From positions 7,874,001 through 7,938,000 of the forward strand of contig NZ_CP107567.1 in NCBI RefSeq assembly GCF_025854275.1: DNA of 64,000 nucleotides, read 5' to 3'. The position numbers and the translations under genes were made by a program. The notes below the pieces were generated by a model, which worked only from the letters and a program-made list of their open reading frames with translations, did not search any database and was not told where the DNA came from. The stretch is from Streptomyces peucetius. GTDB lineage: Bacteria > Actinomycetota > Actinomycetes > Streptomycetales > Streptomycetaceae. Of the stretch, positions 26,379 to 38,390 are shown one piece after another (position 1 is the first letter of the stretch; each line of letters starts with the position of its first letter).

Positions 26379-26423
26379 GACCCGACAACACCTCGAAACC
26401 GGAAAGACGAAAGGAATCCAGGA

Positions 26424-27902
26424 ATGGACACCCCGAAAACCGAGAACGCGACCGACTGCCCGGTCGACCACGTCAAAACGGCGCCGGCCGAGCCCGCCGC
26501 CGGGTGCCCGGTGGACCACGCGAAACCGCAGGCGAAGCCGGCCGCCGTCCCCGCATCCACGCTGGGCGGGCCGAAAGGCTCCCTGCCGATCCAGGCGCTG
26601 AAGCTGTTCTCGCACCCGTCGGAGTTCATGACGAAGTGCCGCCAGTCCTACGGCAGTCGCTTCCGGGTGAACATCTTTCCCGGTGCGCAGATATACGTGC
26701 TCACCGACCCCGACGACGTGAAGGCGATGTTCCTCGCCCCGCGCGACGTGCTCTACACCGGGTCGAGCAGCGCCCAGATCGAGAAGTTCACCGGCCAGAC
26801 CGGCCTCGCCTGGCTCGACGAGGACGAGCACACCAAGCGGCGCAAGACACTCATGCCGAGCTTCAAGGGCGGGGCGCTGCAGCGCATCGACGCGGCGATC
26901 GGCGCGATGGCCGAGCAGTACGTCGCCCAGTGGCCGCGCGACCGGGTCGTCTCGCTGCACCCCTACGTCCACCGGTTCACCATGCAGGTGATCCGCGAGG
27001 TGGTCTTCGGGAACGCGGTGCCGTCCTGCTGGGACGAGCTGTTCGAAGAGCTGATGCGGATGCTCGACTTCAACCGCCGCAAGGCATCGCTGCTGCTGCT
27101 GCACCGGCTGTCGCCGGCGAAGATGAAGATGGTCCGCGCGATCAAGCCGCTGGGGGTCGACGACTTCGTCAAGACCCGTGCGCGGGTGGACGCGCTGATC
27201 GCCAAGGCGGTCAAGGAGCGTCTGGAGTCCGGCGTGTCCGGCGACGACATGCTCTCCGTGATGCTGAGCCTCACCAAGGACGACGGTTCGCAGCTCAGCG
27301 GGGTCGAGATCCGCGACGAGATGATGACGATGTTCCTGGCGGGCACCGAGACCACCGCCGCGGGCATCTGCTGGACGCTGGAGTACCTCACCCGCGAGCC
27401 CGAGGTGCTCAAGAAGGTCCTGGCCGAGATCGACGAGGGCACCGACGACGCCTACCTCACCGCCGTGGTCCACGAGGTGCTGCGGCTGCGGCCGCCGACA
27501 CCGCAGATCATCCCGCGCGCGGTGATGAAGCCGATCGAGATCGGCGGGATCCAGTACGGGCCGGGGATGCACCTGTGGGCCAGCGGCTACCTGCTCAACC
27601 GGGACCCGGAGCGCTACCCGCAGCCCGACGAGTTCCGTCCCGAGCGCTTCATCGGCACCAAGCCGGGCGCCTACACCTGGATCCCGTTCGGGGGCGGCCA
27701 CACCCGCTGCCTCGGTGACCGGATCGCGATCCTGGAGATGAAGGCCGTCGTCCGCGAGGTGCTCTCCACCTGCGAGCTCCGTCGAGCCGACCCGAAGCCC
27801 GAGGCGCCGCGCAGCCGCGCCGTCGTCATCATCCCGGAGCACGGCACCCGCCTGGAACTCCGGGCGAAGGCCCCCAAGCGCAGCCTTGCCGGGGGAAGTT
27901 GA
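26424..27902 (+). CDS. Cytochrome P450
   Basis: 492 residues, 45 bp after the exporter, preceded by AAAGGA. P450 hallmarks: I-helix oxygen-activation motif AGTET (306-310), K-helix ExxR in HEVLRLR, and heme loop FGGGHTRCLG with the cysteine ligand at 429. It is longer than most actinobacterial soluble P450s (about 400) because of an N-terminal extension holding two copies of a CPVDH motif (near residues 12 and 29). The PPTPQIIPRAV stretch and GGGH heme loop recall the fatty-acid/eukaryote-like P450 group more than the CYP107-type macrolide hydroxylases. Likely a tailoring oxidase for the polyketide, using separate ferredoxin partners not encoded here. Its substrate cannot be read from sequence. 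Confidence 0.95.
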   Translation: MDTPKTENATDCPVDHVKTAPAEPAAGCPVDHAKPQAKPAAVPASTLGGPKGSLPIQALKLFSHPSEFMTKCRQSYGSRFRVNIFPGAQIYVLTDPDDVKAMFLAPRDVLYTGSSSAQIEKFTGQTGLAWLDEDEHTKRRKTLMPSFKGGALQRIDAAIGAMAEQYVAQWPRDRVVSLHPYVHRFTMQVIREVVFGNAVPSCWDELFEELMRMLDFNRRKASLLLLHRLSPAKMKMVRAIKPLGVDDFVKTRARVDALIAKAVKERLESGVSGDDMLSVMLSLTKDDGSQLSGVEIRDEMMTMFLAGTETTAAGICWTLEYLTREPEVLKKVLAEIDEGTDDAYLTAVVHEVLRLRPPTPQIIPRAVMKPIEIGGIQYGPGMHLWASGYLLNRDPERYPQPDEFRPERFIGTKPGAYTWIPFGGGHTRCLGDRIAILEMKAVVREVLSTCELRRADPKPEAPRSRAVVIIPEHGTRLELRAKAPKRSLAGGS

Positions 27903-27912
27903 CCGCCGGTCA

Positions 27913-27933
27913 GGGGCCCCACCAGGGGGCCTC
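27913..27933 (+). terminator. Short GC-rich stem-loop after the P450
   Basis: GGCCCC-ACCAG-GGGGCC, extendable by two pairs including one G-T, starts 11 bp after the P450 stop. There is no T-run, so it may be a weak terminator or transcript-stabilising hairpin. Confidence 0.35.
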
Positions 27934-27999
27934 GGGTTCTTGGACATGACCGTTCGGCCCGGCGTGGATGTCGTCGCAAATCGATCTTAAGGAAATGAA

Positions 28000-29388
28000 T
28001 TGACCACCAAACAACGATGGGTGCTGGCGCTGATCTCGCTGGCCTCGTTGATGATCATGCTGGACGCGCTGGTCGTCACCACGGCGCTGCAGGCCATCCG
28101 ACTCGACCTGGGCGCTTCCGCGGAACAACTCGAGTGGTCGGTCAACGCCTACACGCTGCCCTTCGCCGTGCTGATGATGGCGGGCGCGGCGGTGGGCGAC
28201 CGGTACGGCCGCAAGCGCGTGTTCATCATCGGGATCGTCGTGTTCACGATCGCCTCGGTGGCCTGTGCCCTCTCGCCGAGCATCGGCTGGCTGATCGCGG
28301 CCCGCGCTCTGCAGGGCATAGGCGCCGCGGCGTCCGCCCCCGTCGCGCAGACGATTCTGACCTCGGAGTTCAGCCCGGAGGAGCGGCCGAAGGCACTCGG
28401 CGTGTACTGGGGAATGACCGGCCTCGCGACGCTCGGCGGACCGATCGTCGGCGGCATCGTCGTGGAGACCGCCGCCTGGCAGTGGATCTTCTGGCTGAAC
28501 GTGCCGCTCGCGGTGGTGCTGCTCCCGCTGATCATCGCCAAGCTTCCCGAGAGCCACGGCGAGGCACGCCGGATGGACTTCGCCGGCATCGGCCTGGTCA
28601 CCATCGCCGTGTTCGGTCTGGTGTGGGGCCTGGTCCGCGGCAACGTCGTCGACTGGACCAGCGCCGAGGTCCTTGCCGCACTCATCGGGGGCGCGCTCGC
28701 GCTGGTCGCGTTCGTGTGGTGGGAGCTGCGGACCACGGATCCGCTGCTGCCGCTGCGGTTCTTCAAGTCCCGGGCGTTCTCGGCCGGCAACGCCTCCGTC
28801 TTCCTGCTGTTCGCCTCCACGTTCGGTGGCCTGTTCTTCTTCGCGCAGTTCCTCCAGACCGTGCTGCACCACGGTCCGCTGGGCGCAGGCGTGCGGCTGG
28901 CCCCGTGGACGGTGACCGTGATCCTCTTCGCGCCCATCGCGGGCAAGCTGGTCAACAAGTTCGGCGAGCGTCCACTCGTCGCGGGCGGCCTGCTGATGCA
29001 GGCGATCGCCTCCGGCTGGTTCGCCGTGATCGCCGGCCCCGACGTGTCGTACAGCTCGATGATCGCGCCGTTCGTCCTCGCCGGCGCGGGCACGTCGATG
29101 GTGGTTCCCGCGGCGACCGCCGCGGTGTACGCCTCGGTACCCGAGGCGTCGTTCGGCGCGGCTTCCGGAACCTTCAGCACCATGCGGCAACTCGGCGGAG
29201 CCTTCGGTATCGCGCTCGCCGTCGCGGTGTTCGTCGGCGCCGGCGGGTACGGCTCGGTGCAGCAGTTCACCGACGGCTTCGGCGCGGCGATGGTCGCCGC
29301 GACGGTGGTGGCCCTGATCGGTGTGGTGGCCGGACTGGCGTTCCCCACCCGCCGGCCCGCCCCGGTGCCGGAGAAGGTCGCGGCGTGA
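28000..29388 (+). CDS. MFS exporter (DHA2-type), second transporter of the cluster
   Basis: 462 residues from a TTG start at 28000 preceded by AAGGAA at a 5-base spacing; no better in-frame start exists. The first helix begins at once (LALISLASLMIMLDALVV). The loop 2-3 signature is GDRYGRKR, and ALQGIGAAASAPVAQ fits the drug-antiporter motif. It lies between the P450 and PKS gene 3. With the exporter at 24840 the cluster has two unrelated-looking pumps of the same class, possibly one for the final product and one for an intermediate or a related compound (inference). Confidence 0.93.
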   Translation: MTTKQRWVLALISLASLMIMLDALVVTTALQAIRLDLGASAEQLEWSVNAYTLPFAVLMMAGAAVGDRYGRKRVFIIGIVVFTIASVACALSPSIGWLIAARALQGIGAAASAPVAQTILTSEFSPEERPKALGVYWGMTGLATLGGPIVGGIVVETAAWQWIFWLNVPLAVVLLPLIIAKLPESHGEARRMDFAGIGLVTIAVFGLVWGLVRGNVVDWTSAEVLAALIGGALALVAFVWWELRTTDPLLPLRFFKSRAFSAGNASVFLLFASTFGGLFFFAQFLQTVLHHGPLGAGVRLAPWTVTVILFAPIAGKLVNKFGERPLVAGGLLMQAIASGWFAVIAGPDVSYSSMIAPFVLAGAGTSMVVPAATAAVYASVPEASFGAASGTFSTMRQLGGAFGIALAVAVFVGAGGYGSVQQFTDGFGAAMVAATVVALIGVVAGLAFPTRRPAPVPEKVAA

Positions 29389-29591
29389 GCTGAATGACAA
29401 ACGGACGCCTGTGCGTCGGCCGCCCTGTGCGCCGACCACAGAGCGTCGGGCGCCTGTGCGTCGACGACAGGACGTCGGGCCGCACGGGCGCCGGCCGGAC
29501 GGCATCGGCCGGACGGATACCGGCCGTTGGCACCGGCCGTTGACGCCGGCCGAATGACGCCGGCTTTGGAAAATCGGGGAAGAGGACTGAA

Positions 29592-32500
29592 GTGAATCAG
29601 CAAGCCGTTGCCGTGGTGGGGATGTCGTGCCGGGTCCCGGGAGCCGACGACATTCCCGCCTTCTGGCGGATGCTGCACGAGGGCGTCGACGCGATCGCCG
29701 AGGCGCCCGCGGAGCGGTGGTACGACGTACCGGAGCTGGCCGGCTACCGCCGGGGTGGCTTCGTCGACCGGATCGCCGACTTCGACGCCGGCTTCTTCGG
29801 CATCTCACCGCGCGAGGCCGAGGCGATGGACCCGCGCCAGCGCCTGGCGCTCGAGCTGAGCTGGGTAGCGCTGGAGCACGCCGGTGCGATGCCGGAAAGC
29901 CTGCGCGGCAGCGCCACATCGGTGTTCCTCGGCGCCACCGGCGACGATTACGCGTCACTGGTGCACCGGCACGGCCCGGACGCGGTGTCCCACCATTCGC
30001 TGGCCGGGCTGAGCCGGGGGCTGATCGCCAACCGGATCTCCCACTGGTTCGGCTTCCACGGGCCGAGCATCACCGTGGACACCGCGCAGTCCTCTTCCCT
30101 GGTCGCCGTGCACCTGGCCGCCGAGAGTCTCCGCTCGGGGCAGGCCCGGCTGGCACTGGCCGGCGGCGTCCACCTGAACGTGGTGCCCCAGAGCACGCTC
30201 GCCTTCGCCCGCGCGGGCGCGCTGTCTCCCGACGGCCGCAGCTACACCTTCGACTCCCGCGCCAACGGTTTCGTCCGGGGCGAGGGCGCCGGTGTGGTCG
30301 TCCTCAAACGTCTTCAGGACGCGGTCGCCGACGGCGACCCCATCCACTGCGTCCTGCTCGGCGGCGCGGTGAACCATGACGGCGACGGCCAGGCGCTGAC
30401 CGTCCCGGACGGCGAGGCACAGCGGGCACTCCTGCACGAGGCGTACGCCCGAGCAGGCGTGGCACCCGAGCAGGTGCAGTACGTGGAGCTGCACGGCACC
30501 GGTACGAAGGCGGGCGACCCGGTCGAGGCCGGCGCGCTCGGTGCGGTGTTCGGCGAGGGCCGCGAGGGCGGGGAGCCGCTGCTCGTCGGGTCGGTGAAGA
30601 CCAACATCGGGCACCTCGACGGCGCCGCCGGGGTCGTCGCTCTGATCAAGGTCGCGTTGTCGATGAAGCACGGTGCCCTCCCCGCGAGCCTCAACTTCGC
30701 CGAGCCGCACCCCGCGATACCCATGGACGAGTGGAAGCTGCGGGTGAACACGGCCACCGTGCCGTGGCCCGACGGCGACCGGCTCGCCGGGGTGAGCTCC
30801 TTCGGCATCGGCGGGACGAACTGCCACCTCGTCGTGGGCGACCACCCCGCGCCCGACCGCCCCGCGCCCGACCGCCCCGCGCCCGACCGCCCCGCGCCCG
30901 ACCGCTCCGTGCCCGATCACCAGGTGTCCGATCGTGCCGTGCCCGAGCCCGCCGCCCTTGGCGTATCCGTGCCCGATGCCCCGGTGTCCGGTCCCTCCGT
31001 CGCGTCGCCGGAGCCCCGCTCCGGCCCCTCTCCCGTGCCCGTCGTGGTGTCCGCCAAGTCCCCGACGGCGCTGCGGGCCCAGGCGGAGCGGCTGCGGCAG
31101 TGGGTGGAGTCCGACCCGCAGCTGCGGCCCTCGGACATCGGCTGGTCCGCCGTGACGACCCGGTCGCCGCTCAAGCACCGGGCGGTCGTGGTCGCAGCGG
31201 ACCGCGCCGAACTGCTGGACGGCCTGGCCGCGCTGGCGGCGGGCGAGGCGGCGGCGAACGTCGTCACGGGCGCCGCGTCCGCCCCGTCCGGTGTCGTATG
31301 GGTGTTCCCCGGGCAGGGCTCGCAGTGGGCCGGGATGGCTCTCGGGCTGTGGGAGTCGTCCCCCGTGTTCGCCGCCCGGATGGCCGAGTGCGAGCGGCTG
31401 TTGGGCGACATCGCCGGCTGGTCGCTGCGGGAGATGCTCGAGGACGAGGACGCGCTGGAGCGCGTCGACGTCGTGCAGCCCGCACTGTTCGCGGTGATGG
31501 TGTCCCTGGCCGACGTGTGGCGGTCGGTCGGCCTGGCACCGGACGCGGTCGTGGGCCACTCGCAGGGCGAGATCGCGGCGGCATGCGCGGTGGGGATGAT
31601 GTCCCTCGCCGACGGACTGGGGCTGGTCCTGCGGCGCGCCCGGGCCATCGCCACCGGGCTGTCGGGCCGCGGGGCGATGGCGCTGCTGGAGATGCCCGCC
31701 GAGCAGGTGGTGGACACCGACCGGGTGTCGGTCGCGGTGGTGAACGGCCCGAACGCGGTGGCGGTCTCCGGCGATGTCGACGCGGTGCGCGAGGCCGTCG
31801 CCGACTGCCGGGCGCGCGGCATCCGCGCACGGTCGATCCCCATCGACTACGCCTCCCACTCCCCGCAGGTCGAGGAGATCCGGGACGAGGTTTTGGCGGT
31901 CGCGCAGGGCATCGCCACCACGGACACCGGCGTCGACTTCTACTCCACGGTCACCTGCGGCCGGCTGGGCGCCGCGGACCTGGACGCCGACTACTGGTAC
32001 AGCAATCTCCGCCGCCCCGTCCGCCTCGCGGACACCGTACGGGTGGCCGCCGCCGACGGGCACACCGTCTTCCTCGAGATCAGCCCCCACCCGGTGCTGG
32101 CCATGGCCATCCGGGAAACCGTCGACGGAGTGGTGGCACAAGGGACACTGCGCAAGAGGGATGACGACCTCCGGCGCCTGCTGCTGTCCATGGCCGAGCT
32201 GTACACCAAGGGCCTCCCGGTGGACTGGCGGCCGCTGTTCGACGATGCCTGCCGGGTGGAGCTGCCCACCTACGCGTTCCAGCGCGAGACCTACTGGATC
32301 ACCGGCGAGCACACCCAGCACACCGGGCCGGCCGGCCCGGCCGGGGCCACGACCGGGCTTTCCCACCAGGCCGAGCACCTCGACGCGAGCGACCGGCCCG
32401 ACCAGGCCGATGCCGCCCTGATGACCGACCAGCAGCTGTGGCGGCTGGTCCGCTCCCAGGCGGCGGCCGTGCTCGGCCACACCGACCCCGCGCTCGTCGA

Positions 32501-35500
32501 GCCGGACAGCACCTTCAAGGAACTCGGCTTCGACTCGGTGACGGCGGTGGAACTGCGGGACCGCCTCAACTCCGCGACCGCTCTGCGCATGCCGACCTCG
32601 CTGCTGTACGACCACCCGACACCCAGCGCCGTGGTGCGGCACATACGCGGCGAACTGACCGGGCACGGGCCCGACCTGCCGCCGGACGAAGCCGGCTCCT
32701 CCTCCCACGGCGACTCCTCCCACAGCCCCTCCCACGACGACCCGATCGCGATCGTCGGCATGAGCTGCCGTTACCCGGGGGGCGTGTCCTCGCCGGAGGA
32801 CCTGTGGCGACTGGTCGCCGACCAGGTCGACGCGATCACACCGTTCCCGCAGGACCGCGGATGGCCCGAGGCGTCCGGCGCGGACTACGTGCGCAGAGGC
32901 GGCTTCCTGCCCGAGGCGGGCGACTTCGACGCGGGCTTCTTCCGCATCAGCCCGCGCGAGGCCATGTCGATGGACCCGCAGCAGCGGCTGGTGCTGGAGA
33001 CGACCTGGGAGGCGCTGGAGCGCGCCGGCCAGGACCCCACGGCGCTGCGCCGGAGCCGAACGGCGGTGTTCATGGGGGCCAGTGGCCAGGACTACTTGCC
33101 GCGCCTGTCCGAGGTACCGGAGAACCTGGCCGGCCACGCCCTGACCGGGGGCGCGTCCAGCGTCGTGTCCGGCCGCGTCGCCTACACCCTCGGCTTCGAG
33201 GGCCCGGCGGTGACCGTGGACACCGCCTGCTCGTCGTCGCTGGTGGCACTGCACATGGCAGCGCAGTCACTGCGGGCCGGTGACTGCTCGCTGGCGCTCG
33301 CCGGCGGTGTGACGGTCATGTCCACACCCGGCATGTTCGTCGAGTTCTCCCGGCAGGGCGGGCTCGCCGCCGACGGCCGGTGCAAGGCGTTCTCCGACTC
33401 CGCCGACGGCACCGGGTGGTCGGAGGGCGTCGGCGTGCTGGTCCTGGAACGCCTGTCGGACGCCCGGCGCAACGGCCGCCGCGTACTCGCGGTACTGCGC
33501 GGCAGCGCGATCAACCAGGACGGTGAGAGCAACGGGCTGACCGCCCCGAACGGCCCGTCGCAGGAGCGGGTGATCCGCCAGGCCCTGGCCGGCGCCGGCC
33601 TGTCCACGGCGGACGTCGACGCGGTCGAGGCGCACGGCACCGGCACGCAACTCGGCGACCCGATCGAGGCGCAGGCCCTGCTGGCCACCTACGGCCAGGA
33701 CCGGCCGCAGCCGTTGTGGCTGGGGTCGCTCAAGTCGAACATCGGGCACACGCAGGCCGCCGCAGGCGTCGCCGGTGTGATCAAAATGGTCATGGCCATG
33801 CGCCACGGCGTCCTGCCCAGGACGCTGCACGCCGACGAGCCGACCGCGCACGTCGACTGGTCGGCGGGCGCCGTGGAGCTGCTGACCGAGCAGCGCGCCT
33901 GGCCCCAGGCCGACCGGCCGCGCCGCGCCGGTGTCTCCTCGTTCGGCATCAGCGGCACCAACGCGCACGTGATCATCGAGCAGGGCGATCCCGACGAGGT
34001 CACCGGCTTTCGGGAGCCGACCGGTGTCGTGCCGTGGCTGGTGTCCGCGCGGACCGCGTCGGCGCTGACCGCACAGGCCCAGCGTCTGTCGGCCGCGGTG
34101 TCCGCAGAACCGGCACCCGGCGTCGCCGACGTGGCCTGGACCCTGGCGACCGGCCGGACCGCCCTCGAGCACCGCGCGGTCGTACTCGGATCGGGGCGGC
34201 CGGAACTGCTGTCCGGCCTGGACGCGCTGGCGAACGGCGAACGCGCCCCGGGCCTGATCACCGGGACCGCGGGCGCCGCACCGGACATCGCCGTCCTGTT
34301 CTCCGGGCAGGGCAGCCAGCGGATCGGTATGAGCCGGGAACTGGTACGCGACTTCCCGGTGTTCGCCCAGGCGTGGAACGCGGTCTGCCAGGAGTTCGCC
34401 CCGCTGCTGGACCACTCGATCGACGACGTGGTGGCCGCAGAGCCCGGCTCCGAGCGGGCCGCGCTGCTCGACGAGACGGCCATGACGCAGCCCGCGCTGT
34501 TCGCCTTCGAGGTGGCGGCATACCGGCTGCTGGAGTCGTTCGGCGTCGAGCCGTCGGTCCTCGTCGGGCACTCGATCGGGGAACTGGCCGCCGCGCACGT
34601 GGCGGGAGTGTTCTCGCTCGCCGACGCGGCGCGCCTGGTGGCCGCGCGCGGCCGGCTGATGCAGGCCCTGCCCCGTGGCGGGGCGATGATGGCCGTCCAG
34701 GCCGACGAGGACCAGGTGCGCCAGGCGCTCGAGGGCCGGGAGGACTTCGCCTCGATCGCCGCGGTGAACGGCCCCACGTCCACGGTGATCTCCGGCGCCG
34801 AGGACGTGGTCCTCGACCTCGGAGCGATGTTCGCCGGGGCGGGCCACAAGACACAGCGGCTCCGCGTCTCGCACGCCTTCCACTCGCCGCTGATGGACCC
34901 CATGCTGGCGGAGTTCGAGCAGGTGGCACGGTCGGTGTCGTACGCGGCGCCGCGCGTCCCACTGATCTCGAACGTGACCGGCGGCCCGGCCGGGGACGGC
35001 GAGCTGGAACGGCCCGAGTACTGGGTGAGCCATGTCCGCCAGGCCGTGCGGTTCGCCGACGGCGTGCGCGCCGCGGTCGTGGCCGGGGCCGAGGTCTTCG
35101 TCGAGGCCGGCCCGGACGGGGTGCTGTCCGCCATGGCCCAGGAGACCCTGGCCCACCTCGCACCGGACGCGCCCGCGATCCCGCTCGCACGCAAGACCCG
35201 CTCCGAGTCACGCTCGGCCACCGAGGCGCTGGCCCGGCTGCACGTCGCCGGCGTGCCCGTGGACTGGCGCTCCTACCTCGGCGTCGTCGGGGCCGACGGC
35301 CGCCGGGCGGACCTGCCCACCTACGCCTTCGACCGCCAGCGCTACTGGGTGCGCGGCGAAGCACACAAAGGCGACGTCGCGGGCTCGGGGCTGGACGCGA
35401 TCGAGCACCCGTTCCTCGCCGCCGCCACCGACCTCGCCGTCGGCGACCAGATCGTCCTCAGCGGCCGGATCTCGCCCGCCCGCGACCCCTGGCTCGCCGA

Positions 35501-37889
35501 CCACGGCATCTTCCACAGCGCCGTACTCCCCGGGGCCGCCTACCTCGAGATGGCGCTGCAGGCCATGGACGTGGCCGGATGCCACCACATCGAGGAACTG
35601 ACCCTGCAGGCGCCGCTGACCATCGGCGACGACGCGGTCGCCTTCCAGATCACCGTCGGCGCGGCCGACGACGAGGGCCGTCGCGACATCGGGTTCCACT
35701 CCCGGGCGACCGGGTCCAGGGCATGGACGCGGCATGCCACCGGCGTGCTGTCCGCGGCCACGGCCCCCGAACCGGAGCCCGCATCACAGGCGTGGCCGCC
35801 ACCCGCGGCGACGCCGGTCGATCTTGCCGACTTCTACCCCGCGCTCGTCGGCCGCGGTTACGTGTACGGGCCTGCCTTCCAGGGCCTGCGCGGCCTGTGG
35901 CGCGCGGACGACGACGAGGTGTACGGAGAGATCCGGCTGCCCGCCGAAGTGCCGCACGCCTCCGGAGGGTTCGCCCTGCACCCGGCGCTGCTGGACGCGG
36001 CGCTGCACCCGGTGCTGTCGCTGCTCGCCGGCTCCGACCCCACCCAGGTGCTCCTGCCGTACTCCTTCTCCGGAGTGTCACTGCACGCACTCGCGGGAAC
36101 GGACCTGCGCGTGCGGGTGGCACGTACCGGCACGCACGAGGTGTCGCTGCGGATCACCGGTCCGGGCGGTGCGCCGGTCCTGTCCGTCGAGTCGCTGGCG
36201 CTCATGCCCGCCTCGGTGGAGCAGCTGGCCCCCGCCGTCGCGCCCGACTCCCTGCTCACCGTGGAGTGGACGCCGCTGCCCGGCCTGGTCGAGCCCGGCC
36301 GGCCGGCGCCGGACGGGCAGTTCACGCATGTGGCGGCGTGCGGGGACGGGGACGTTCCCGGCGCGGCGCGGGCGACGGCGCACAAGGTCCTCGACCAGGT
36401 GCGGACCTGGCTGCGGGACGGGCTCGGCGAGACCCGGCGGGTGATCGTGACACGCAACGCGGTGGCGGTCACCACGGACGAGGCACCCGATCTCACCTGC
36501 GCTCCGGTCTGGGGCCTGATGCGGTCGGTGCAGGCGGAGCATCCGGACTCGTTCGTCCTCGTCGATACCGACCACCACGAGGAGTCGCTGCGCGCCCTGC
36601 AGTCGCTGGACCTGTCCGGCGAGCCGCAGATCGCGCTCCGACGCGGTGTGGCGTACGTGCCGCGGCTGTCTCCGGCGCCGTCCCCGACGGCCGACGGCCC
36701 GGCCTGGGACCAGGGCACGGTGCTGCTCACCGGGGCGACGGGCGCACTGGGCGCGCTGTTCGCCCGGCACCTGGTGGCCGAGCGCGGCGTGCGGAACCTG
36801 CTGATGCTCAGCAGCCGGGGGCCGGCGGCGCCGGGCGCCGACGAGCTGGTCGGCGAACTGACCGCGCTCGGCGCGCAGGTCACCCTCTGCGCGTGCGACG
36901 TGTCCGACCCGGCCCAGCTGGCCGAGGAGATCGAGCGGATCCCGGCCCACTCGCCGCTGAGCGCGGTCATCCACCTGGCGGGCGTGCTCGACGACGCCAG
37001 TGCGGAGTCCATGACGCCAAAGCAGCTCGAGCGGGTGTTCCGGCCGAAGGCAGACGCCGCGTGGCACCTGCACGAGCTGACGAAGAACCACCGGCTGTCG
37101 GCGTTCGTCCTCTACTCGTCCGTCGCCGGCGCGATCGGTACTCCCGGCCAGGCGAACTACGCCGCGGCCAACACCTTCCTGGACGCCCTGGCGGCGCACC
37201 GCAGGGCAGCCGGCCTGCCCGCGGTCTCGCTCGCGTGGGGGCCCTGGGAGCTCGGCATGGCGGGCACGCTCAGCCAGGTCGACCTCGCGCGGTTCCGGCG
37301 TATCGGCCTCGTGCCGCTGGCCGCCGCGGAGGGAACCGCGCTGTTCGACACCGCGCTCGCACTGGATGCGGCACTCGCCGTCCCCGCCGTGATCGACAAG
37401 GCGGCGCTGCGGCAGCAGAAGACCGTGCCCGCCATGTTCCGCGGCATGGTCGCACCGGAGCGGGAGCCGGCCAGGCGGCGCAGTGAGCCGTCGATCCTGC
37501 AGCGGCTGGCGGACCTGTCGCCGCAGGAGCGGTCGGACGAACTGCTGCAACTGCTGCTGTCCACCTCGGCCCTGGTCCTGGGCTACCCGTCCACCGACGA
37601 CATCGACGCCGAGACGTCCTTCAAGGACATCGGGTTCGACTCCTTGAGCGGGGTGGAGTTCCGCAACCACATCAGGAAGGAAACAGGCGTGGAGATCCCG
37701 GCGACGGTGATCTTCAACTACCCGACCCCGGCGGCCCTGGTGGTCCACCTGCGGGACCGGCTGTTCCCGGACGACGGGTCCGCGCCGCAGTCGCAGGAAA
37801 GCGACGAGGCGCAGGCGACCGACGAGCTGGACGAGGAGTTCGACGCCATGGACGTCGAGGACCTGGTGCGGCGGGCGTTCTCCGAATGA
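29592..37889 (+). CDS. Loading-module polyketide synthase: KSQ-AT-ACP plus one extension module (PKS gene 3)
   Basis: 2,765 residues; GTG start preceded by GAAGAGGA. The loading KS (1-415) has DTAQSSS, with Gln in place of the active-site Cys: a KSQ decarboxylase. Its AT (570-840) has GHSQG and YASH, so methylmalonyl-CoA would be decarboxylated to a propionyl starter. ACP 945-1022. The extension module has KS 1050-1465 (DTACSSS), AT 1565-1860 (GHSIG, HAFH: malonyl), DH 1933-2213, KR 2375-2560 (LDD, Tyr in NYAAAN: active B type) and ACP 2640-2725. An acidic C-terminal docking tail implies handover to a PKS outside the window. The DH motif is H-x3-H-x4-P rather than H-x3-G-x4-P, so its activity is uncertain; the expected unit is a 2-pentenoyl or 3-hydroxypentanoyl chain. 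The KSQ-AT linker contains a PAPDR tandem repeat. Confidence 0.97.
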   Translation: MNQQAVAVVGMSCRVPGADDIPAFWRMLHEGVDAIAEAPAERWYDVPELAGYRRGGFVDRIADFDAGFFGISPREAEAMDPRQRLALELSWVALEHAGAMPESLRGSATSVFLGATGDDYASLVHRHGPDAVSHHSLAGLSRGLIANRISHWFGFHGPSITVDTAQSSSLVAVHLAAESLRSGQARLALAGGVHLNVVPQSTLAFARAGALSPDGRSYTFDSRANGFVRGEGAGVVVLKRLQDAVADGDPIHCVLLGGAVNHDGDGQALTVPDGEAQRALLHEAYARAGVAPEQVQYVELHGTGTKAGDPVEAGALGAVFGEGREGGEPLLVGSVKTNIGHLDGAAGVVALIKVALSMKHGALPASLNFAEPHPAIPMDEWKLRVNTATVPWPDGDRLAGVSSFGIGGTNCHLVVGDHPAPDRPAPDRPAPDRPAPDRSVPDHQVSDRAVPEPAALGVSVPDAPVSGPSVASPEPRSGPSPVPVVVSAKSPTALRAQAERLRQWVESDPQLRPSDIGWSAVTTRSPLKHRAVVVAADRAELLDGLAALAAGEAAANVVTGAASAPSGVVWVFPGQGSQWAGMALGLWESSPVFAARMAECERLLGDIAGWSLREMLEDEDALERVDVVQPALFAVMVSLADVWRSVGLAPDAVVGHSQGEIAAACAVGMMSLADGLGLVLRRARAIATGLSGRGAMALLEMPAEQVVDTDRVSVAVVNGPNAVAVSGDVDAVREAVADCRARGIRARSIPIDYASHSPQVEEIRDEVLAVAQGIATTDTGVDFYSTVTCGRLGAADLDADYWYSNLRRPVRLADTVRVAAADGHTVFLEISPHPVLAMAIRETVDGVVAQGTLRKRDDDLRRLLLSMAELYTKGLPVDWRPLFDDACRVELPTYAFQRETYWITGEHTQHTGPAGPAGATTGLSHQAEHLDASDRPDQADAALMTDQQLWRLVRSQAAAVLGHTDPALVEPDSTFKELGFDSVTAVELRDRLNSATALRMPTSLLYDHPTPSAVVRHIRGELTGHGPDLPPDEAGSSSHGDSSHSPSHDDPIAIVGMSCRYPGGVSSPEDLWRLVADQVDAITPFPQDRGWPEASGADYVRRGGFLPEAGDFDAGFFRISPREAMSMDPQQRLVLETTWEALERAGQDPTALRRSRTAVFMGASGQDYLPRLSEVPENLAGHALTGGASSVVSGRVAYTLGFEGPAVTVDTACSSSLVALHMAAQSLRAGDCSLALAGGVTVMSTPGMFVEFSRQGGLAADGRCKAFSDSADGTGWSEGVGVLVLERLSDARRNGRRVLAVLRGSAINQDGESNGLTAPNGPSQERVIRQALAGAGLSTADVDAVEAHGTGTQLGDPIEAQALLATYGQDRPQPLWLGSLKSNIGHTQAAAGVAGVIKMVMAMRHGVLPRTLHADEPTAHVDWSAGAVELLTEQRAWPQADRPRRAGVSSFGISGTNAHVIIEQGDPDEVTGFREPTGVVPWLVSARTASALTAQAQRLSAAVSAEPAPGVADVAWTLATGRTALEHRAVVLGSGRPELLSGLDALANGERAPGLITGTAGAAPDIAVLFSGQGSQRIGMSRELVRDFPVFAQAWNAVCQEFAPLLDHSIDDVVAAEPGSERAALLDETAMTQPALFAFEVAAYRLLESFGVEPSVLVGHSIGELAAAHVAGVFSLADAARLVAARGRLMQALPRGGAMMAVQADEDQVRQALEGREDFASIAAVNGPTSTVISGAEDVVLDLGAMFAGAGHKTQRLRVSHAFHSPLMDPMLAEFEQVARSVSYAAPRVPLISNVTGGPAGDGELERPEYWVSHVRQAVRFADGVRAAVVAGAEVFVEAGPDGVLSAMAQETLAHLAPDAPAIPLARKTRSESRSATEALARLHVAGVPVDWRSYLGVVGADGRRADLPTYAFDRQRYWVRGEAHKGDVAGSGLDAIEHPFLAAATDLAVGDQIVLSGRISPARDPWLADHGIFHSAVLPGAAYLEMALQAMDVAGCHHIEELTLQAPLTIGDDAVAFQITVGAADDEGRRDIGFHSRATGSRAWTRHATGVLSAATAPEPEPASQAWPPPAATPVDLADFYPALVGRGYVYGPAFQGLRGLWRADDDEVYGEIRLPAEVPHASGGFALHPALLDAALHPVLSLLAGSDPTQVLLPYSFSGVSLHALAGTDLRVRVARTGTHEVSLRITGPGGAPVLSVESLALMPASVEQLAPAVAPDSLLTVEWTPLPGLVEPGRPAPDGQFTHVAACGDGDVPGAARATAHKVLDQVRTWLRDGLGETRRVIVTRNAVAVTTDEAPDLTCAPVWGLMRSVQAEHPDSFVLVDTDHHEESLRALQSLDLSGEPQIALRRGVAYVPRLSPAPSPTADGPAWDQGTVLLTGATGALGALFARHLVAERGVRNLLMLSSRGPAAPGADELVGELTALGAQVTLCACDVSDPAQLAEEIERIPAHSPLSAVIHLAGVLDDASAESMTPKQLERVFRPKADAAWHLHELTKNHRLSAFVLYSSVAGAIGTPGQANYAAANTFLDALAAHRRAAGLPAVSLAWGPWELGMAGTLSQVDLARFRRIGLVPLAAAEGTALFDTALALDAALAVPAVIDKAALRQQKTVPAMFRGMVAPEREPARRRSEPSILQRLADLSPQERSDELLQLLLSTSALVLGYPSTDDIDAETSFKDIGFDSLSGVEFRNHIRKETGVEIPATVIFNYPTPAALVVHLRDRLFPDDGSAPQSQESDEAQATDELDEEFDAMDVEDLVRRAFSE
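30844..30904 (+). repeat. 15-bp in-frame minisatellite in the KSQ-AT linker
   Basis: Four perfect copies of a 15-bp unit (CCCGCGCCCGACCGC) followed by degenerate copies, encoding PAPDR repeats and then variants such as SVPDH and AVPEP. It lies in the flexible linker between KSQ and AT and probably varies in copy number without affecting function. Confidence 0.9.
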
Positions 37890-37921
37890 CGGTCAGGAGG
37901 ACGGTACAGGAGGACTGAGGA

Positions 37922-37974
37922 CCGCCCGACGGCCGTCGCCGGAGAGGAACTCTCCGGCGACGGCCGTCGGGCGG
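37922..37974 (+). terminator. Perfect 25-bp stem-loop after PKS gene 3
   Basis: Left arm 37922-37946, loop GAA, right arm 37950-37974, with no mismatch. It begins 33 bp after the PKS gene 3 stop. No T-run follows, as is common for Streptomyces terminators. The symmetry would also let it stop transcripts arriving from the right. Confidence 0.9.
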
Positions 37975-38390
37975 ACGGGCCGGCGGACAGGCCCGCGACG
38001 TCATCGGTCCGCGGGGCTCGCCCGCGTACCGGCTGAGTCCGACGGGGTCCGGGCCCCGGCTGCTCGATGGGACCTCGCCCGTCCGTGCCGATGCCCAGCA
38101 GCTGGAGGTCCGCCCCGCCGGCCTCGGCCAGTGCGCGGCCCAAGGCCACGCAGGCCGCGGCGACGCCCTCGGCCGTGCCGTCGGGCTTGTGAAGGAGTCC
38201 TTGTTCAGCCCCAGCGGTGCGACGACCACACCGGCCGCATGCTGGTCGTGGCGCCGGCGCCACGGCATGCCGGGCGGGTACGCGACACTGCATGCCCGCC
38301 AGGACGCTCTGCGCCAGGCCGAGCCGTTTTGCGACGGCACCCTGCCGGCGGCCCGGTGCTCGCGCACAGGCCGGGCCGGCTCAGACGGCC
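37975..38390. other. Gene-free stretch between two convergent terminators
   Basis: No confident gene. The minus strand shows protein-like pieces in two frames around 38060-38300 (for example VVVAPLGLN and AEGVAAACVALG), which may be a decayed gene. I could not assign a family. Confidence 0.5.

Noticed and set aside
29389..29591. Possible small gene between the second exporter and PKS gene 3
   Set aside because: The short frame is composed of CGGCCG-type simple repeats; the interval more likely holds the PKS gene 3 promoter.
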